From positions 3,410,001 to 3,474,000 of the forward strand of contig OX424560.1 of NCBI GenBank assembly GCA_949152475.1: DNA of 64,000 nucleotides, given 5' to 3'. Each line of letters starts with the position of its first letter. Position 1 is the first letter of the stretch. Both the position numbers and the translations under genes were made by a program. The DNA comes from Terebella lapidaria. Its lineage: Eukaryota > Annelida > Polychaeta > Terebellida > Terebellidae. The notes under the pieces were generated by a model. The model was given only the letters and a program-made list of their open reading frames with translations. It was not told the DNA's origin and searched no databases. Below are positions 31,340 through 41,111 of this stretch, piece by piece.

Positions 31340-31357
31340 ATGACCTTCCAAGGTCAT
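31340..31357. other. Conserved 3'UTR hairpin with AGGTCA half-sites
   Basis: ATGACCTT-CC-AAGGTCAT, an 8 bp stem with a 2-base loop. The sister element keeps the hairpin with GG as the loop (near 3868-3885). A duplicate lies at 33368-33385. Confidence 0.5.
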
Positions 31358-31616
31358 CACACGGTTTTGGACCACCTCGGTCAACATTTTAGCTTGTTTA
31401 TGAGGGTTTAGTCAAAATTACAAAGCGCGTTATAGTTTACTCCGTAAGTCCGGGGGTAGTTCCCCATTCTTCCAAAAGGGACTCTTAAAGTCCTAGTCTT
31501 GCGCCGTGACTTCCGGGTGTTGCCATCTTGCCTTCTTCCGGACCCCGCCATGCGAAGCCTTCGTCGGGTTTTGGCTGTTTTTGGCGCGGGTGGAACATGT
31601 TGGGGACCAACATTGT

Positions 31617-31629
31617 AAGAAGGGGGTAA
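31617..31629 (+). promoter_or_regulatory. Polypurine tract of the gypsy element
   Basis: AAGAAGGGGGTAA directly before the 3' LTR. The same tract adjoins the 3' LTR of the sister element at 3581-3595. Confidence 0.75.
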
Positions 31630-32364
31630 TGTGGCGATTGTGCCCTAAGCACGCGGCAGGTGATTGTAAACATACATGCCATTTATGTGGCCTTTTCGTT
31701 CTTGGCCTTGTTTTGACACGCTCCGTTCGAGCGTGCGTTGCCACGGCAACGCATTAAAATTTACGCTCCAGTAAACTATAACAATGCTTTGATTATACCT
31801 CGCGTGCGTCCTACAGCTTGTGGTGTATTATATATACACTGGAAGCGACTCGATCGAGGAGATTGTCCGAGAGAGAGTAACTGGGACGCATACGAGGCTC
31901 GCCATGAGCTTTGTGTTCCCTAGTTGCGAGTAGTGGGCTCCTAGAGCCCTGGGGACGATTTCCATGGGGAGGCCCGGGCTGGGAGAGACAAGTTGCTGAC
32001 TCGGGGGCGCAAGCCCTGTGGATCGCCAGTTCTCTCCCTTCCCGGGACGTGTGACATAGGCTGTGGCCAGCATGTCGGACTGTACGGGGTTCCGTCCCCG
32101 AGGCAGACCGCGGCTCGCCAGGCCCCGCCAGTTAACACCGTGGTGATGAACCAGTTTCTGAACGGTGTCCGTAGGCCTGGGAGTGTCGGGTGGGCTGTTA
32201 CCTGGTTACCGTTAATGCTAGAGTGGTTACCGTGTCCGCAGCGACCTCCGGTGAGCGGCGCCGCCGCAAGGATCCGGAATAGCGGATGCGCGTCCGCAAG
32301 GACTCGCGGTGAAAGGACTATCCTCGAGGATCCCGAAGAGCGGACGATAGTCAATAACTTTACA
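31630..32364 (+). repeat. 3' LTR of the large gypsy element
   Basis: Pairs with 17222-17956. It is followed by CTAA (32365-32368), the right copy of the target-site duplication. Confidence 0.9.
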
Positions 32365-32942
32365 CTAAGAAGCAAAATATTGAGCAATGAAAATACAGAC
32401 CATGATCATTTGTGGAGAGTGCAATTGAGTGCAACACATTTTGATAAAACTAATGGCAACGCAACATAAATTGCGGCTGAGCATCAGTATACGCATGGAC
32501 AAGCTCCACCCCAGTAATCGTGGTATCATAGGTGGTGAGGAAAATTGAGGATAATTGATATCTGTGAGAGGGAATTCTGTTTTCGGCGAGTGAGTTGTTA
32601 CAGTACGAGTTCATGGATTTGGATTTCTTTTTATATTTTTACCAAACTGATCAACATGTTTTAATTGGAATAGCATTTAATTTTATGATTCTTTAACCAG
32701 GGAACAGTTTTATGTTCGCTCATCCTCAAATGTTTTCGTTTTCATTCAGCCCCTAGTATCGGTTCCAATCCCACCAATCCCCATAGCCGCACACGTAACC
32801 TTAACTTCTACTGTTGTGATACTTGTTGGTGTACACTATCTACATAATATATTGACTTGTCATCTAGTCAACCGAGTAGTGATCCAGTGTCAGGGGAATT
32901 TCAATTTATACCATTATTTTTATCAATGCATGTTTTACTTAC

Positions 32943-33027
32943 CAGTGACAAGTGGAACTCTGAGATTCACTGTATCTAGCAGTTTGATGACGCCACTCTC
33001 ATAAACGATCTCAACACTGTATCGGCC
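32943..33027 (-). pseudogene. Duplicated 3' scrap of the second Ig exon
   Basis: Identical to 34971-35055: the last 85 coding bases of the Ig exon plus its GTAAGT donor, with no acceptor of its own. A by-product of the 2,028 bp duplication. It leaves a spare splice donor inside the intron. Confidence 0.85.
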
Positions 33028-33657
33028 TCACTGCCGGCTCCGCTGCTTCCGCAGCGTAGGGACTCGTCACCGCCGCCAAACCCCAAGACAGGCGGCACGG
33101 ATGAGGAGCCGATGATGGCGGAAGAAGGCTAGGGTGCTAGCCTCGTCGCCGCACTTGTGCGGCGGCGTGCCGGAGTCGCTCTCGCGGCTCCGCCCTGCCT
33201 CAGACCCGTTCTGCGGATCTGAGGAGCCGGCCGGCAGGGCGGTCGGCAACATTTTTAGAGGTACTATCACTTTTGATCACTCGGTGTGTCATTTTACAAA
33301 ATTTCTAAATTTAAAGTTTAACCTTAAAGATATTCCAAAGACTCGACACACCGTCCTTTTATAACGGATGACCTTCCAAGGTCATCACACGGTTTTGGAC
33401 CACCTCGGTCAACATTTTAGCTTGTTTATGAGGGTTTAGTCAAAATTACAAAGCGCGTTATAGTTTACTCCGTAAGTCCGGGGGTAGTTCCCCATTCTTC
33501 CAAAAGGGACTCTTAAAGTCCTAGTCTTGCGCCGTGACTTCCGGGTGTTGCCATCTTGCCTTCTTCCGGACCCCGCCATGCGAAGCCTTCGTCGGGTTTT
33601 GGCTGTTTTTGGCGCGGGTGGAACATGTTGGGGACCAACATTGTAAGAAGGGGGTAA

Positions 33658-34392
33658 TGTGGCGATTGTGCCCTAAGCACGCGGCAGGTGATTGTAAACA
33701 TACATGCCATTTATGTGGCCTTTTCGTTCTTGGCCTTGTTTTGACACGCTCCGTTCGAGCGTGCGTTGCCACGGCAACGCATTAAAATTTACGCTCCAGT
33801 AAACTATAACAATGCTTTGATTATACCTCGCGTGCGTCCTACAGCTTGTGGTGTATTATATATACACTGGAAGCGACTCGATCGAGGAGATTGTCCGAGA
33901 GAGAGTAACTGGGACGCATACGAGGCTCGCCATGAGCTTTGTGTTCCCTAGTTGCGAGTAGTGGGCTCCTAGAGCCCTGGGGACGATTTCCATGGGGAGG
34001 CCCGGGCTGGGAGAGACAAGTTGCTGACTCGGGGGCGCAAGCCCTGTGGATCGCCAGTTCTCTCCCTTCCCGGGACGTGTGACATAGGCTGTGGCCAGCA
34101 TGTCGGACTGTACGGGGTTCCGTCCCCGAGGCAGACCGCGGCTCGCCAGGCCCCGCCAGTTAACACCGTGGTGATGAACCAGTTTCTGAACGGTGTCCGT
34201 AGGCCTGGGAGTGTCGGGTGGGCTGTTACCTGGTTACCGTTAATGCTAGAGTGGTTACCGTGTCCGCAGCGACCTCCGGTGAGCGGCGCCGCCGCAAGGA
34301 TCCGGAATAGCGGATGCGCGTCCGCAAGGACTCGCGGTGAAAGGACTATCCTCGAGGATCCCGAAGAGCGGACGATAGTCAATAACTTTACA
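33658..34392 (+). repeat. Extra LTR copy made by the tandem duplication
   Basis: Identical to 31630-32364 apart from the duplication offset. It is not a separate insertion, because its flanks are duplicated too. Confidence 0.9.
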
Positions 34393-34970
34393 CTAAGAAG
34401 CAAAATATTGAGCAATGAAAATACAGACCATGATCATTTGTGGAGAGTGCAATTGAGTGCAACACATTTTGATAAAACTAATGGCAACGCAACATAAATT
34501 GCGGCTGAGCATCAGTATACGCGTGGACAAGCTCCACCCCAGTAATCGTGGTATCATAGGTGGTGAGGAAAATTGAGGATAATTGATATCTGTGAGAGGG
34601 AATTCTGTTTTCGGCGAGTGAGTTGTTACAGTACGAGTTCATGGATTTGGATTTCTTTTTATATTTTTACCAAACTGATCAACATGTTTTAATTGGAATA
34701 GCATTTAATTTTATGATTCTTTAACCAGGGAACAGTTTTATGTTCGCTCATCCTCAAATGTTTTCGTTTTCATTCAGCCCCTAGTATCGGTTCCAATCCC
34801 ACCAATCCCCATAGCCGCACACGTAACCTTAACTTCTACTGTTGTGATACTTGTTGGTGTACACTATCTACATAATATATTGACTTGTCATCTAGTCAAC
34901 CGAGTAGTGATCCAGTGTCAGGGGAATTTCAATTTATACCATTATTTTTATCAATGCATGTTTTACTTAC

Positions 34971-35357
34971 CAGTGACAAGTGGAACTCTGAGATTCACTG
35001 TATCTAGCAGTTTGATGACGCCACTCTCATAAACGATCTCAACACTGTATCGGCCACTGTCGTCCGGCTGTAACTGTCTTATTATGAGGTTAATACTTTC
35101 TAGGCTTGGACCTGGTGCGTATGAAATGCGATCTTTGAACCTCAGCTGTTCTTCGGGGTATCTTATAATCCACGATCCATCAGGCAGTGATCGCTGATCA
35201 ACCAAAGTGTAGTTCACGTCTTGTACTCTATGCTTGATTTGAAGGCTGTCGACGGGTGGTTGTGAGGGAAGATCACTCAGCCTCCAGGACATTGTCACAT
35301 TGCTGCCAGGTTCTGCGATGACGTCATCGGGGCTTGGGGTTGTCAGGAATTGTGGAC
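34971..35357 (-). CDS. Ig-like receptor gene: second Ig-like domain exon
   Basis: Exon of 387 bp (129 codons), phase 1-1, with acceptor CGCCTTGAG and donor G/GTAAGTAA. It encodes an Ig-like domain with GSNVTMSW (B strand), LESINLIIRQLQPDDSGRYS (E-F strands with the DSGxY hallmark) and VNLRVP at the end. It contains no cysteine, so the canonical disulfide is absent. Asn-X-Ser/Thr sites lie at NVT and NYT. It joins in frame to 35546-35908 upstream and 16455-16823 downstream; the intron between holds the 15 kb gypsy element. Confidence 0.82.
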
Positions 35358-35545
35358 CTCAAGGCGAGCAAAGAACAGAAACACAAACTTGCAAAATAAC
35401 TACTTGACAATGCAAGAAATGTTAGTTGTGTTGGTATTTGAAGCCACTCACATAACGTTCACAAAAAATATTCACAAATGGCAAATGATGCGTCAAAACT
35501 TGCACTGGCAATCATGAACATACATCATACAGATACAAAACTCAC

Positions 35546-35908
35546 GGTTGTAGACAGTGAGGACCACAGCATGATGTAGATAATCATAAAAGCTGAAGCG
35601 TATATCCACCAGGTACTGGCCACTGTCTGACAGGGAGAGATTACCGAGGTGGAAGGTAAACCTCCCGGGGTTTGACGTCACACTGAGTCTGTCTGGGTAG
35701 AGCTTTTCTATGACCTCTACGTGACCTGTTCTGGGGTCAAGGTCTCCCCTCACTAGAAGGTCCTCGGTGGATCCACCAGCGTAATATCCGAGTGAGAACC
35801 TGCATTTGGGGTCAGCATAATGTGGTGTGTTGTATTCATACTCCAGCGACAGGTCCTCGCCCACGAAGCTGGCCAGTGTCCGAGGAGGGGTTGTTTGCCA
35901 CATGGGAT
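35546..35908 (-). CDS. Ig-like receptor gene: first visible Ig-like domain exon
   Basis: Exon of 363 bp (121 codons), phase 1-1, with acceptor TTGACTTCTAG and donor C/GTGAGTTT. It encodes a V-set-like domain: GEDLSLEYEY (B strand), KCRFSLGYYAGG, GRFTFHLGNLSLSDSGQYLV with the DSGxY motif, and VVLTVYN at the G strand. It has one cysteine, not at the canonical positions. A phase-1 start means an upstream exon with the signal peptide must exist. Confidence 0.82.
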
Positions 35909-36516
35909 CTAGAAGTCAAGCAAAGGTAAGGTAAATGTTTTCATTCTTTAAAATCATTCTTTATGAATAAAGAACAGAACCTTTCTTTAACACTGGTCAA
36001 CCGATTATTGCTGCACATATCGCTGTAACATTCATATACCATGATCCCGGTAGCAACATATATCCCAATAAAGTTAGAGAAGTGAATTATTTTGTACACG
36101 GAATGAATTTCGAAAACGGTGTTATTAACGGAGTGAATTTATACTTGAATTGATATTCTATTGGAGCGAGTCGAATCATCAACGTAATTAAAATCGCCAG
36201 ATCATGGGCATAAAATGTGTATGATGGAATTCACTTCCAGACCTGTTTATTTTGATGAGATTAAATTTTCAAAGCAATAACTCAATTGTATTGTCGCACA
36301 TTGCTTTTGCGATTTGATTTCCAAGACACACATCAACAAATATAAATCAATTATGTTGGTTAATTTCCTATTATGATAAATCAATGCACGACTGGTATAA
36401 TACACACAAAGAGAGTCAGAGAGGATGAGCGCTATTTTGAATAGGAAGAATTGAATACAAGCCACTACATAGGCTTTTGCTGGATCGCATTGCTATCCTG
36501 TCAACTGGGTCAGCGG
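35909..36516 (-). other. 5' intron/flank of the Ig gene; weak signal-peptide exon candidate
   Basis: A minus-strand ATG at 36465 opens MACIQFFLFKIALILSDSL, a hydrophobic N-terminus that could be a signal peptide. It reaches a GTGTGT donor-like site near 36407 in phase 1, as the next exon needs. Neither Kozak context nor donor is strong, so this is only a candidate. Confidence 0.22.
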
Positions 36517-37789
36517 TAAAGCCCTGCGCGGGCCAAAAAAAGTGGCCCACACCTGCCCCGACTCGCAAGTAATGAACCCGCATCCGCCCCGCAACCGCAC
36601 CCTTAGCCTGCGGGTAGCCCGCATCCAACCCGCATGTGCAAACTTCAACCCGCACCCGCTCCGCCCCGCAGTGACTGAGCCCGCACCCGCCCCGCAGTGA
36701 CTGAGCCCACACCCGCCCCACACCCGCAAGTAACCCGCACCGAACCCGCAACAAACACAACACAGTACTGGAGGTTAACTCAGCCGTGTTGTTTTTATCT
36801 GATTAATATCGGAGATCATTCATATTTATATCCATGTAAATCCCATTCCCACTCCTGCCAATACTGACCAACTCCGTATCAAAGATACAGTTTGATCCAC
36901 ATTTTAGTAACTACTAAAGATCCAGAAACAGATGATTACGCATAGACTGGGCATGCAGTGTGATTACAATACATGGCCCAGTCGCCTTTGTCACAACACA
37001 CAGCCAGACAAGTATATTGTTATTTGAATTCCCTCACCAAGACATGTGGATTACATGTACTACTGCATGCAGATAGCACTTCACCATTAGCCCGGTTACA
37101 ACTAGTTTCCATAATAGAATGTCAGAACACATGTGGTGCATTGTTATTTGCCCCCCACCCCTTTCCCCGACATGTTAATTAACACAAGGTTCTGAAAGCA
37201 TCTATAGAGATCATTTGCACACTTGTCTGTACATGTATTTATTGGTGTTTTGATTTCCTCGCTGTTTATAGTTCTCTATTGTTCCTTTCAATATAAAATA
37301 ACACGGATGAAAACAACTCAAGACATGCGTTTGGGCAATATTTAGGTGTTGGGGAGAAGGTAGAGGCACTAACTAGAAACCACACAATGCTAGTATATAG
37401 TGATAGTAATAGTCATCTGTCTATCTGAGGCCATACAACATGCAATAATTATATGTGTCAGATGGCATCTGAAAAGGAGTTGCTAAAAAAGACTATCACA
37501 AGCAAAGTAATCATAGCTATGCGCATTATATCAAAACTAACAACACCTTAACTGTTTCTGGAGATGTATAATCTCCCCCCCCCCCCCCTTCCCATCCATA
37601 ACAACTCTGCTGGTTATCAAGAAAACCCGCACGTGGATTTATCGACCCGCACCTGCACCAGATCTACAGTGGTTACTCGCACCCGCCCCGTGACATTCAG
37701 ATTCAACCCGCACCCGCCTCCGCCCACAACATGATAATGCGGGTAACCCGCCCTGCCCCGCTGGTACCCGCGACCCGCGCAGGGCTCTA
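36517..37789. mobile_element. Non-autonomous hAT-type element, 1,273 bp, 8 bp TSD
   Basis: Starts TAAAGCCCTGCGCGGG and ends CCCGCGCAGGGCTCTA, flanked by identical 8 bp GTCAGCGG at 36509-36516 and 37790-37797. An 8 bp duplication plus short inverted ends identifies the hAT superfamily. Subterminal regions (36530-36745 and 37625-37780) are G/C-rich repeats of 'ACCCGC'. The A/T-rich core (36760-37620) codes for nothing and includes a C-run near 37577. Confidence 0.88.
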
Positions 37790-37908
37790 GTCAGCGGGGA
37801 TCTCTTTGGCAGTGGTTTCCCTTTCCGGGTCATGCACTGTGGACAGCATGCACACCAGTGGGCGACATCCAGTGGGATGCAAATGCCAGTAGATACGGCT
37901 GTTGAACC

Positions 37909-38090
37909 GGTAAATGTGAAATCAACGCTAGATGTGAAACCTAACGGTAAATGTAAAAAAAAACACTAACGGTAAATGTGAAACCTAACGCTAAATGTGA
38001 AAATTAAGGAAATCACCCTTAACGGTAAACGTGAAAAGAAATCATGACGGTAAATGTGAAAAATCGGTAAAGGGCAAAACTAGATTATTA
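37909..38090. repeat. Minisatellite-like array of 'ACGGTAAATGTGAAA'
   Basis: About eight imperfect copies of a ~15 bp core (GGTAAATGTGAAA and variants) spaced 18-35 bp. The core has the consistent variants CGGTAAATG and CGCTAAATG. Confidence 0.7.
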
Positions 38091-38143
38091 GGCGTACTCG
38101 AAATTTATTATCTTGTGACATGTAAATAACTGGCGACGTATAG

Positions 38144-40743
38144 GCCTAGGCTACGGGAGCGTAGAACAGCCACCCAGGAAAATTATGTTTTTGAAATTCC
38201 CGACTTAGTACCTCGATAATATCGACTTAGTATCTCGATAATATCGACTTAGGAGTGGATCAGTCACAGGAAGATTTATCTTTTTCAAATTCCCGAGTTA
38301 GAATCTCGATAATATCGACTTAGTATCTCGATAATATCGAGTTATTAACTCGATAATATCGATTTAGTAGCTCGATAATGTCGAGTTAGTATCTCCACAA
38401 TATCGAGTTAATATCTCGAATATATCGACTTAGTAACTTGACTTAACTCACAGTACATGATGTATAGTCTGCATGTGCATATACATATGAGAAAACAAAC
38501 AAATAAACATTGCTGATTTTATATAATGTAGGATCAAAATATTGTTGAAACTCTAATATGTAATTAATGTAATTGATATTTACATCAGAGGGGAAGGTTT
38601 TCATTTTAGATATAGTTTATTTCAATGTTCACACGTGGACATATACGCCAATTAACACAGTCGTTAATGATTACCTAAGTACATTATACATACATGTACA
38701 CATGGGATGGACAACCCTGATATAAGTCGATATCATCGAGTTAATATTATAGAGTTAATAGGTCGATATTACGGTTCTATTGTTCTTTGCAGTAGATTAT
38801 TTTTCAGAATCCATTGGGAGACGGTTCCCAGTAGAATATTGCAGTAGATTATTCTTTGCAATGATCTACTGCAATATAGTCTACTGCGTGTAAAAACAAC
38901 AACCGCCAGTGTTCAAACTGCATCTGCTCAAACAAGACGCGTTTGTTTGCGTACTAGCGAGTCGTTTTCATCATTGCCGAAACCTAATTCGTTTGATGCC
39001 ATGGAACCTTGGTCGAGGCCAATAACAATATAATGTAGATGAGAAGGTGAACAATAAATGTGGTGTTACTGTTGAGTCCCAAATCTAAATTCACCAAGAC
39101 ATTGAAAGGTGGTAGTACAAGCAGTGGGCATGGTCGTCAATCTAAAACCTTATTTGTATTCATGATTCGTTCATAATCCGGGATTGATATATATTTGTCT
39201 CCTCGCAGGGGAGACTTCTTAAACGCTCTCTGAGATTCCCATGGGGGAAATACTCTTCGACTGGGGGGAAAACCCGGTTTCGAAATGAAAATGCTTTGAA
39301 CGTGTGTTCTACAGAGCTCAACGTAAATAATTCAGTTAATTAATATAATCTGACAAATATTTTCGTCGAAGGGTGCAAGTTTTTCTTCACTATCGCCAAT
39401 TTACGTGAACATTAGCGTCTCGGCTGGATTTGAGAATAAATAGGCCCTACATAACTATACGGTGTGCATTCAGTCAACCGTGTATCACTTTTGTCCATAC
39501 TGTCGAGTCATCGCTCACTTCTCACGCTTATTCTTCATGTCAGTGCCAAATTTTCCTTTTTTGGAGCAGAAAAACTAGCACATTTGTTACGTTCCATTTT
39601 CTGACTGCATCTTCACTTCTAACAATCACACGCATTTATTTTTCGCTGTACCGCAAATAGCTAATTTTTCGCTAGCAAAGTGCGAAAGATTGATCACCGT
39701 GGTATTTATCGTTGGCAATGTGTAACAGTCGGAATGGGTTCCGAGTTCAACACCACCGCCTTCAACATTGATAATTCAGTGCTTATAAATATTCCGACGG
39801 TACTCAAATTTATTGGATACTTCTCATATGGCATCTATATTGTCGCATATTTGTACACTATTGACCAAAAACAACTTTACGAATATATTTAATTTTGGGC
39901 CAAATAGAAAACGGTGCTGAATTTTATGAACACCTTGCTATTTTTTGATGGGCGTACTCGATCAGGGACTCGATTTTTTTATGGGTGTACTCGATTAGTG
40001 TTCATACGAACTATACGGTATCAATTGCTTTCACATCGGTATATTCGTCCGGCATGGACATCGTAGGCCTATGCGCAAGGAAATAAATTGAAAACAGTTC
40101 TAGAAATGATCGCGCTATTGGCTTCTGTCATCCGGGGAGATCTGGTGCTTTGCACCAGGTATGATTCTTGTCATCAATATCATGCATTCATCAGATGCAG
40201 ACATCAGTTAGCAAAATTTGGTAAATACCGTGTTGTATGTCGTTGAAAATTACGAGAACAACAAGTGGACATGTACTTCTATTCTCATGATATAATAATG
40301 GTGACAAAGTTCATCACAAATTCAGACAGTGTGGCCCTCTGTTTCATAACACCGTTGAAGTGTGACGGTATAGTTGTACACGCAGATTACTACTCGCAGG
40401 TGCATATGCCGGCGGAGATTTAGTTGAGTTGAGGGGGAACCGAGAACTAAGTCGGATAATCGGTTCAGTGTCGCGTAAAAAGAAATAAAAGACTCGCTTT
40501 CGGCTCGTCGATTATTTTCCAGAGTCGCTCAACTTCACTGATTATCCTATACATATTCGAGATATTAGGTCGATATTATCGAGTTACTAACTCGGGAATT
40601 TAAAAAAAAATCTTTTTCCTGTGCCTGTTCCACGTTTAAGTCGATATTATCGTGATACTAAGTCGATATCATCGAGTTACTAAGTCGGGAATTTAAAAAA
40701 AATAATTTCCCTAGGTGGCCTTTGTAAGCTTCCGTACCTAGGC
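38144..40743. mobile_element. Long-terminal-inverted-repeat element with palindromic subrepeats
   Basis: The left end GCCTAGGCTACGG (38144) and right end TCCGTACCTAGGC (to 40743) are inverted. Inside each lies GCCACC(C/T)AGG, then an A-rich stretch, then AATTCCCGACTTAG. The left arm continues with about nine copies of a ~22 bp unit around CTCGATAATATCGA (38215-38430); the right arm has matching units (40555-40690). No transposase frame; small frames at 39430-39892 match nothing I know. Superfamily unknown; no target-site duplication seen. Confidence 0.65.
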
Positions 40744-40847
40744 ACTTTCGAGCATGATGGTGTGTTTTTAGCCCACTGGCTGTAGGCCGTGGAGCTGTTG
40801 GGATGTATTGACACGGTGTCGTGTCTATTGTCCCATGTTTTCCTGAC

Positions 40848-41111
40848 TCAAATAGACGTGGAATCAATACCCAGTATTAAGTATTCCGAGCAAACAAAAC
40901 AGGGTACGTTATCCAATCTCATAGTCCGGGGACAGAAAGTCATATCAGCATACGAAGTGAGAGAAAACAAAAATGACAGGGAAACTCCTGAACCCCCAAA
41001 AATGGCCATTAGGAGGTGAAATCAGGTGTTCAGGAAAGAGTGAGCATTTCCTGCCCCACTAGTGGCACCCGTCATGAATTCCCCAAAATTAACATGAAAA
41101 TAGATCTTTCC
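40848..41111 (-). mobile_element. Solo copy of a Penelope-like element 3' tail
   Basis: Nearly identical to 44787-45048, the sequence just downstream of the Penelope-like frame. Orientation is the same, with no coding part attached. Confidence 0.7.

Larger units (their letters stand above)
17222..32364 (+). mobile_element. Large Ty3/gypsy LTR element (~15.1 kb) with accessory genes, broken
   Basis: Plus-strand Ty3/gypsy element bounded by LTRs 17222-17956 and 31630-32364, with CTAA at 17218-17221 and again at 32365-32368 as a 4 bp target-site duplication. Order of parts: LTR, tRNA-His-type primer site, gag, protease, reverse transcriptase, RNase H, integrase, ~3 kb of non-coding DNA, an accessory gene block, polypurine tract, LTR. 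At about 15.1 kb it is roughly twice or more the usual Ty3/gypsy length, from the accessory block and internal duplications. The LTRs differ at about 18 of ~735 positions by my count (2-3%), so a moderately recent insertion. The pol frames are long, but gag and accessory regions look broken in roughly five or more places. It lies in a host intron, opposite in sense to the Ig gene. Confidence 0.92.
31000..35055. repeat. 2,028 bp tandem duplication spanning LTR and host exon edge
   Basis: 31000-33027 is repeated at 33028-35055 with a constant offset of 2,028 and, by eye, one difference (near 32488 versus 34516). Each unit has the tail of accessory gene C, 3'UTR, the whole 3' LTR, ~580 bp of host intron and the last 85 bp of the second Ig exon with its donor. 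Only 1 bp of homology at the join. Confidence 0.95.

Noticed and set aside
24574-31616. Possible envelope gene making the large gypsy element a retrovirus
   Set aside because: No signal peptide, fusion-peptide-like stretch or transmembrane helix in any frame of the accessory block; the proteins are basic, finger-like or coiled-coil.
33658-34392. A third independent gypsy insertion (solo LTR)
   Set aside because: Its flanks on both sides are the same as those of the 3' LTR; it is part of the 2,028 bp tandem duplication.
37576-37590. C-run as a functional signal
   Set aside because: A simple homopolymer in the non-coding core of a hAT element; no further evidence.
38215-38430. CRISPR-like regular repeats
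   Set aside because: Units are contiguous palindromic subrepeats in an inverted-repeat arm, without unique spacers, in animal DNA.
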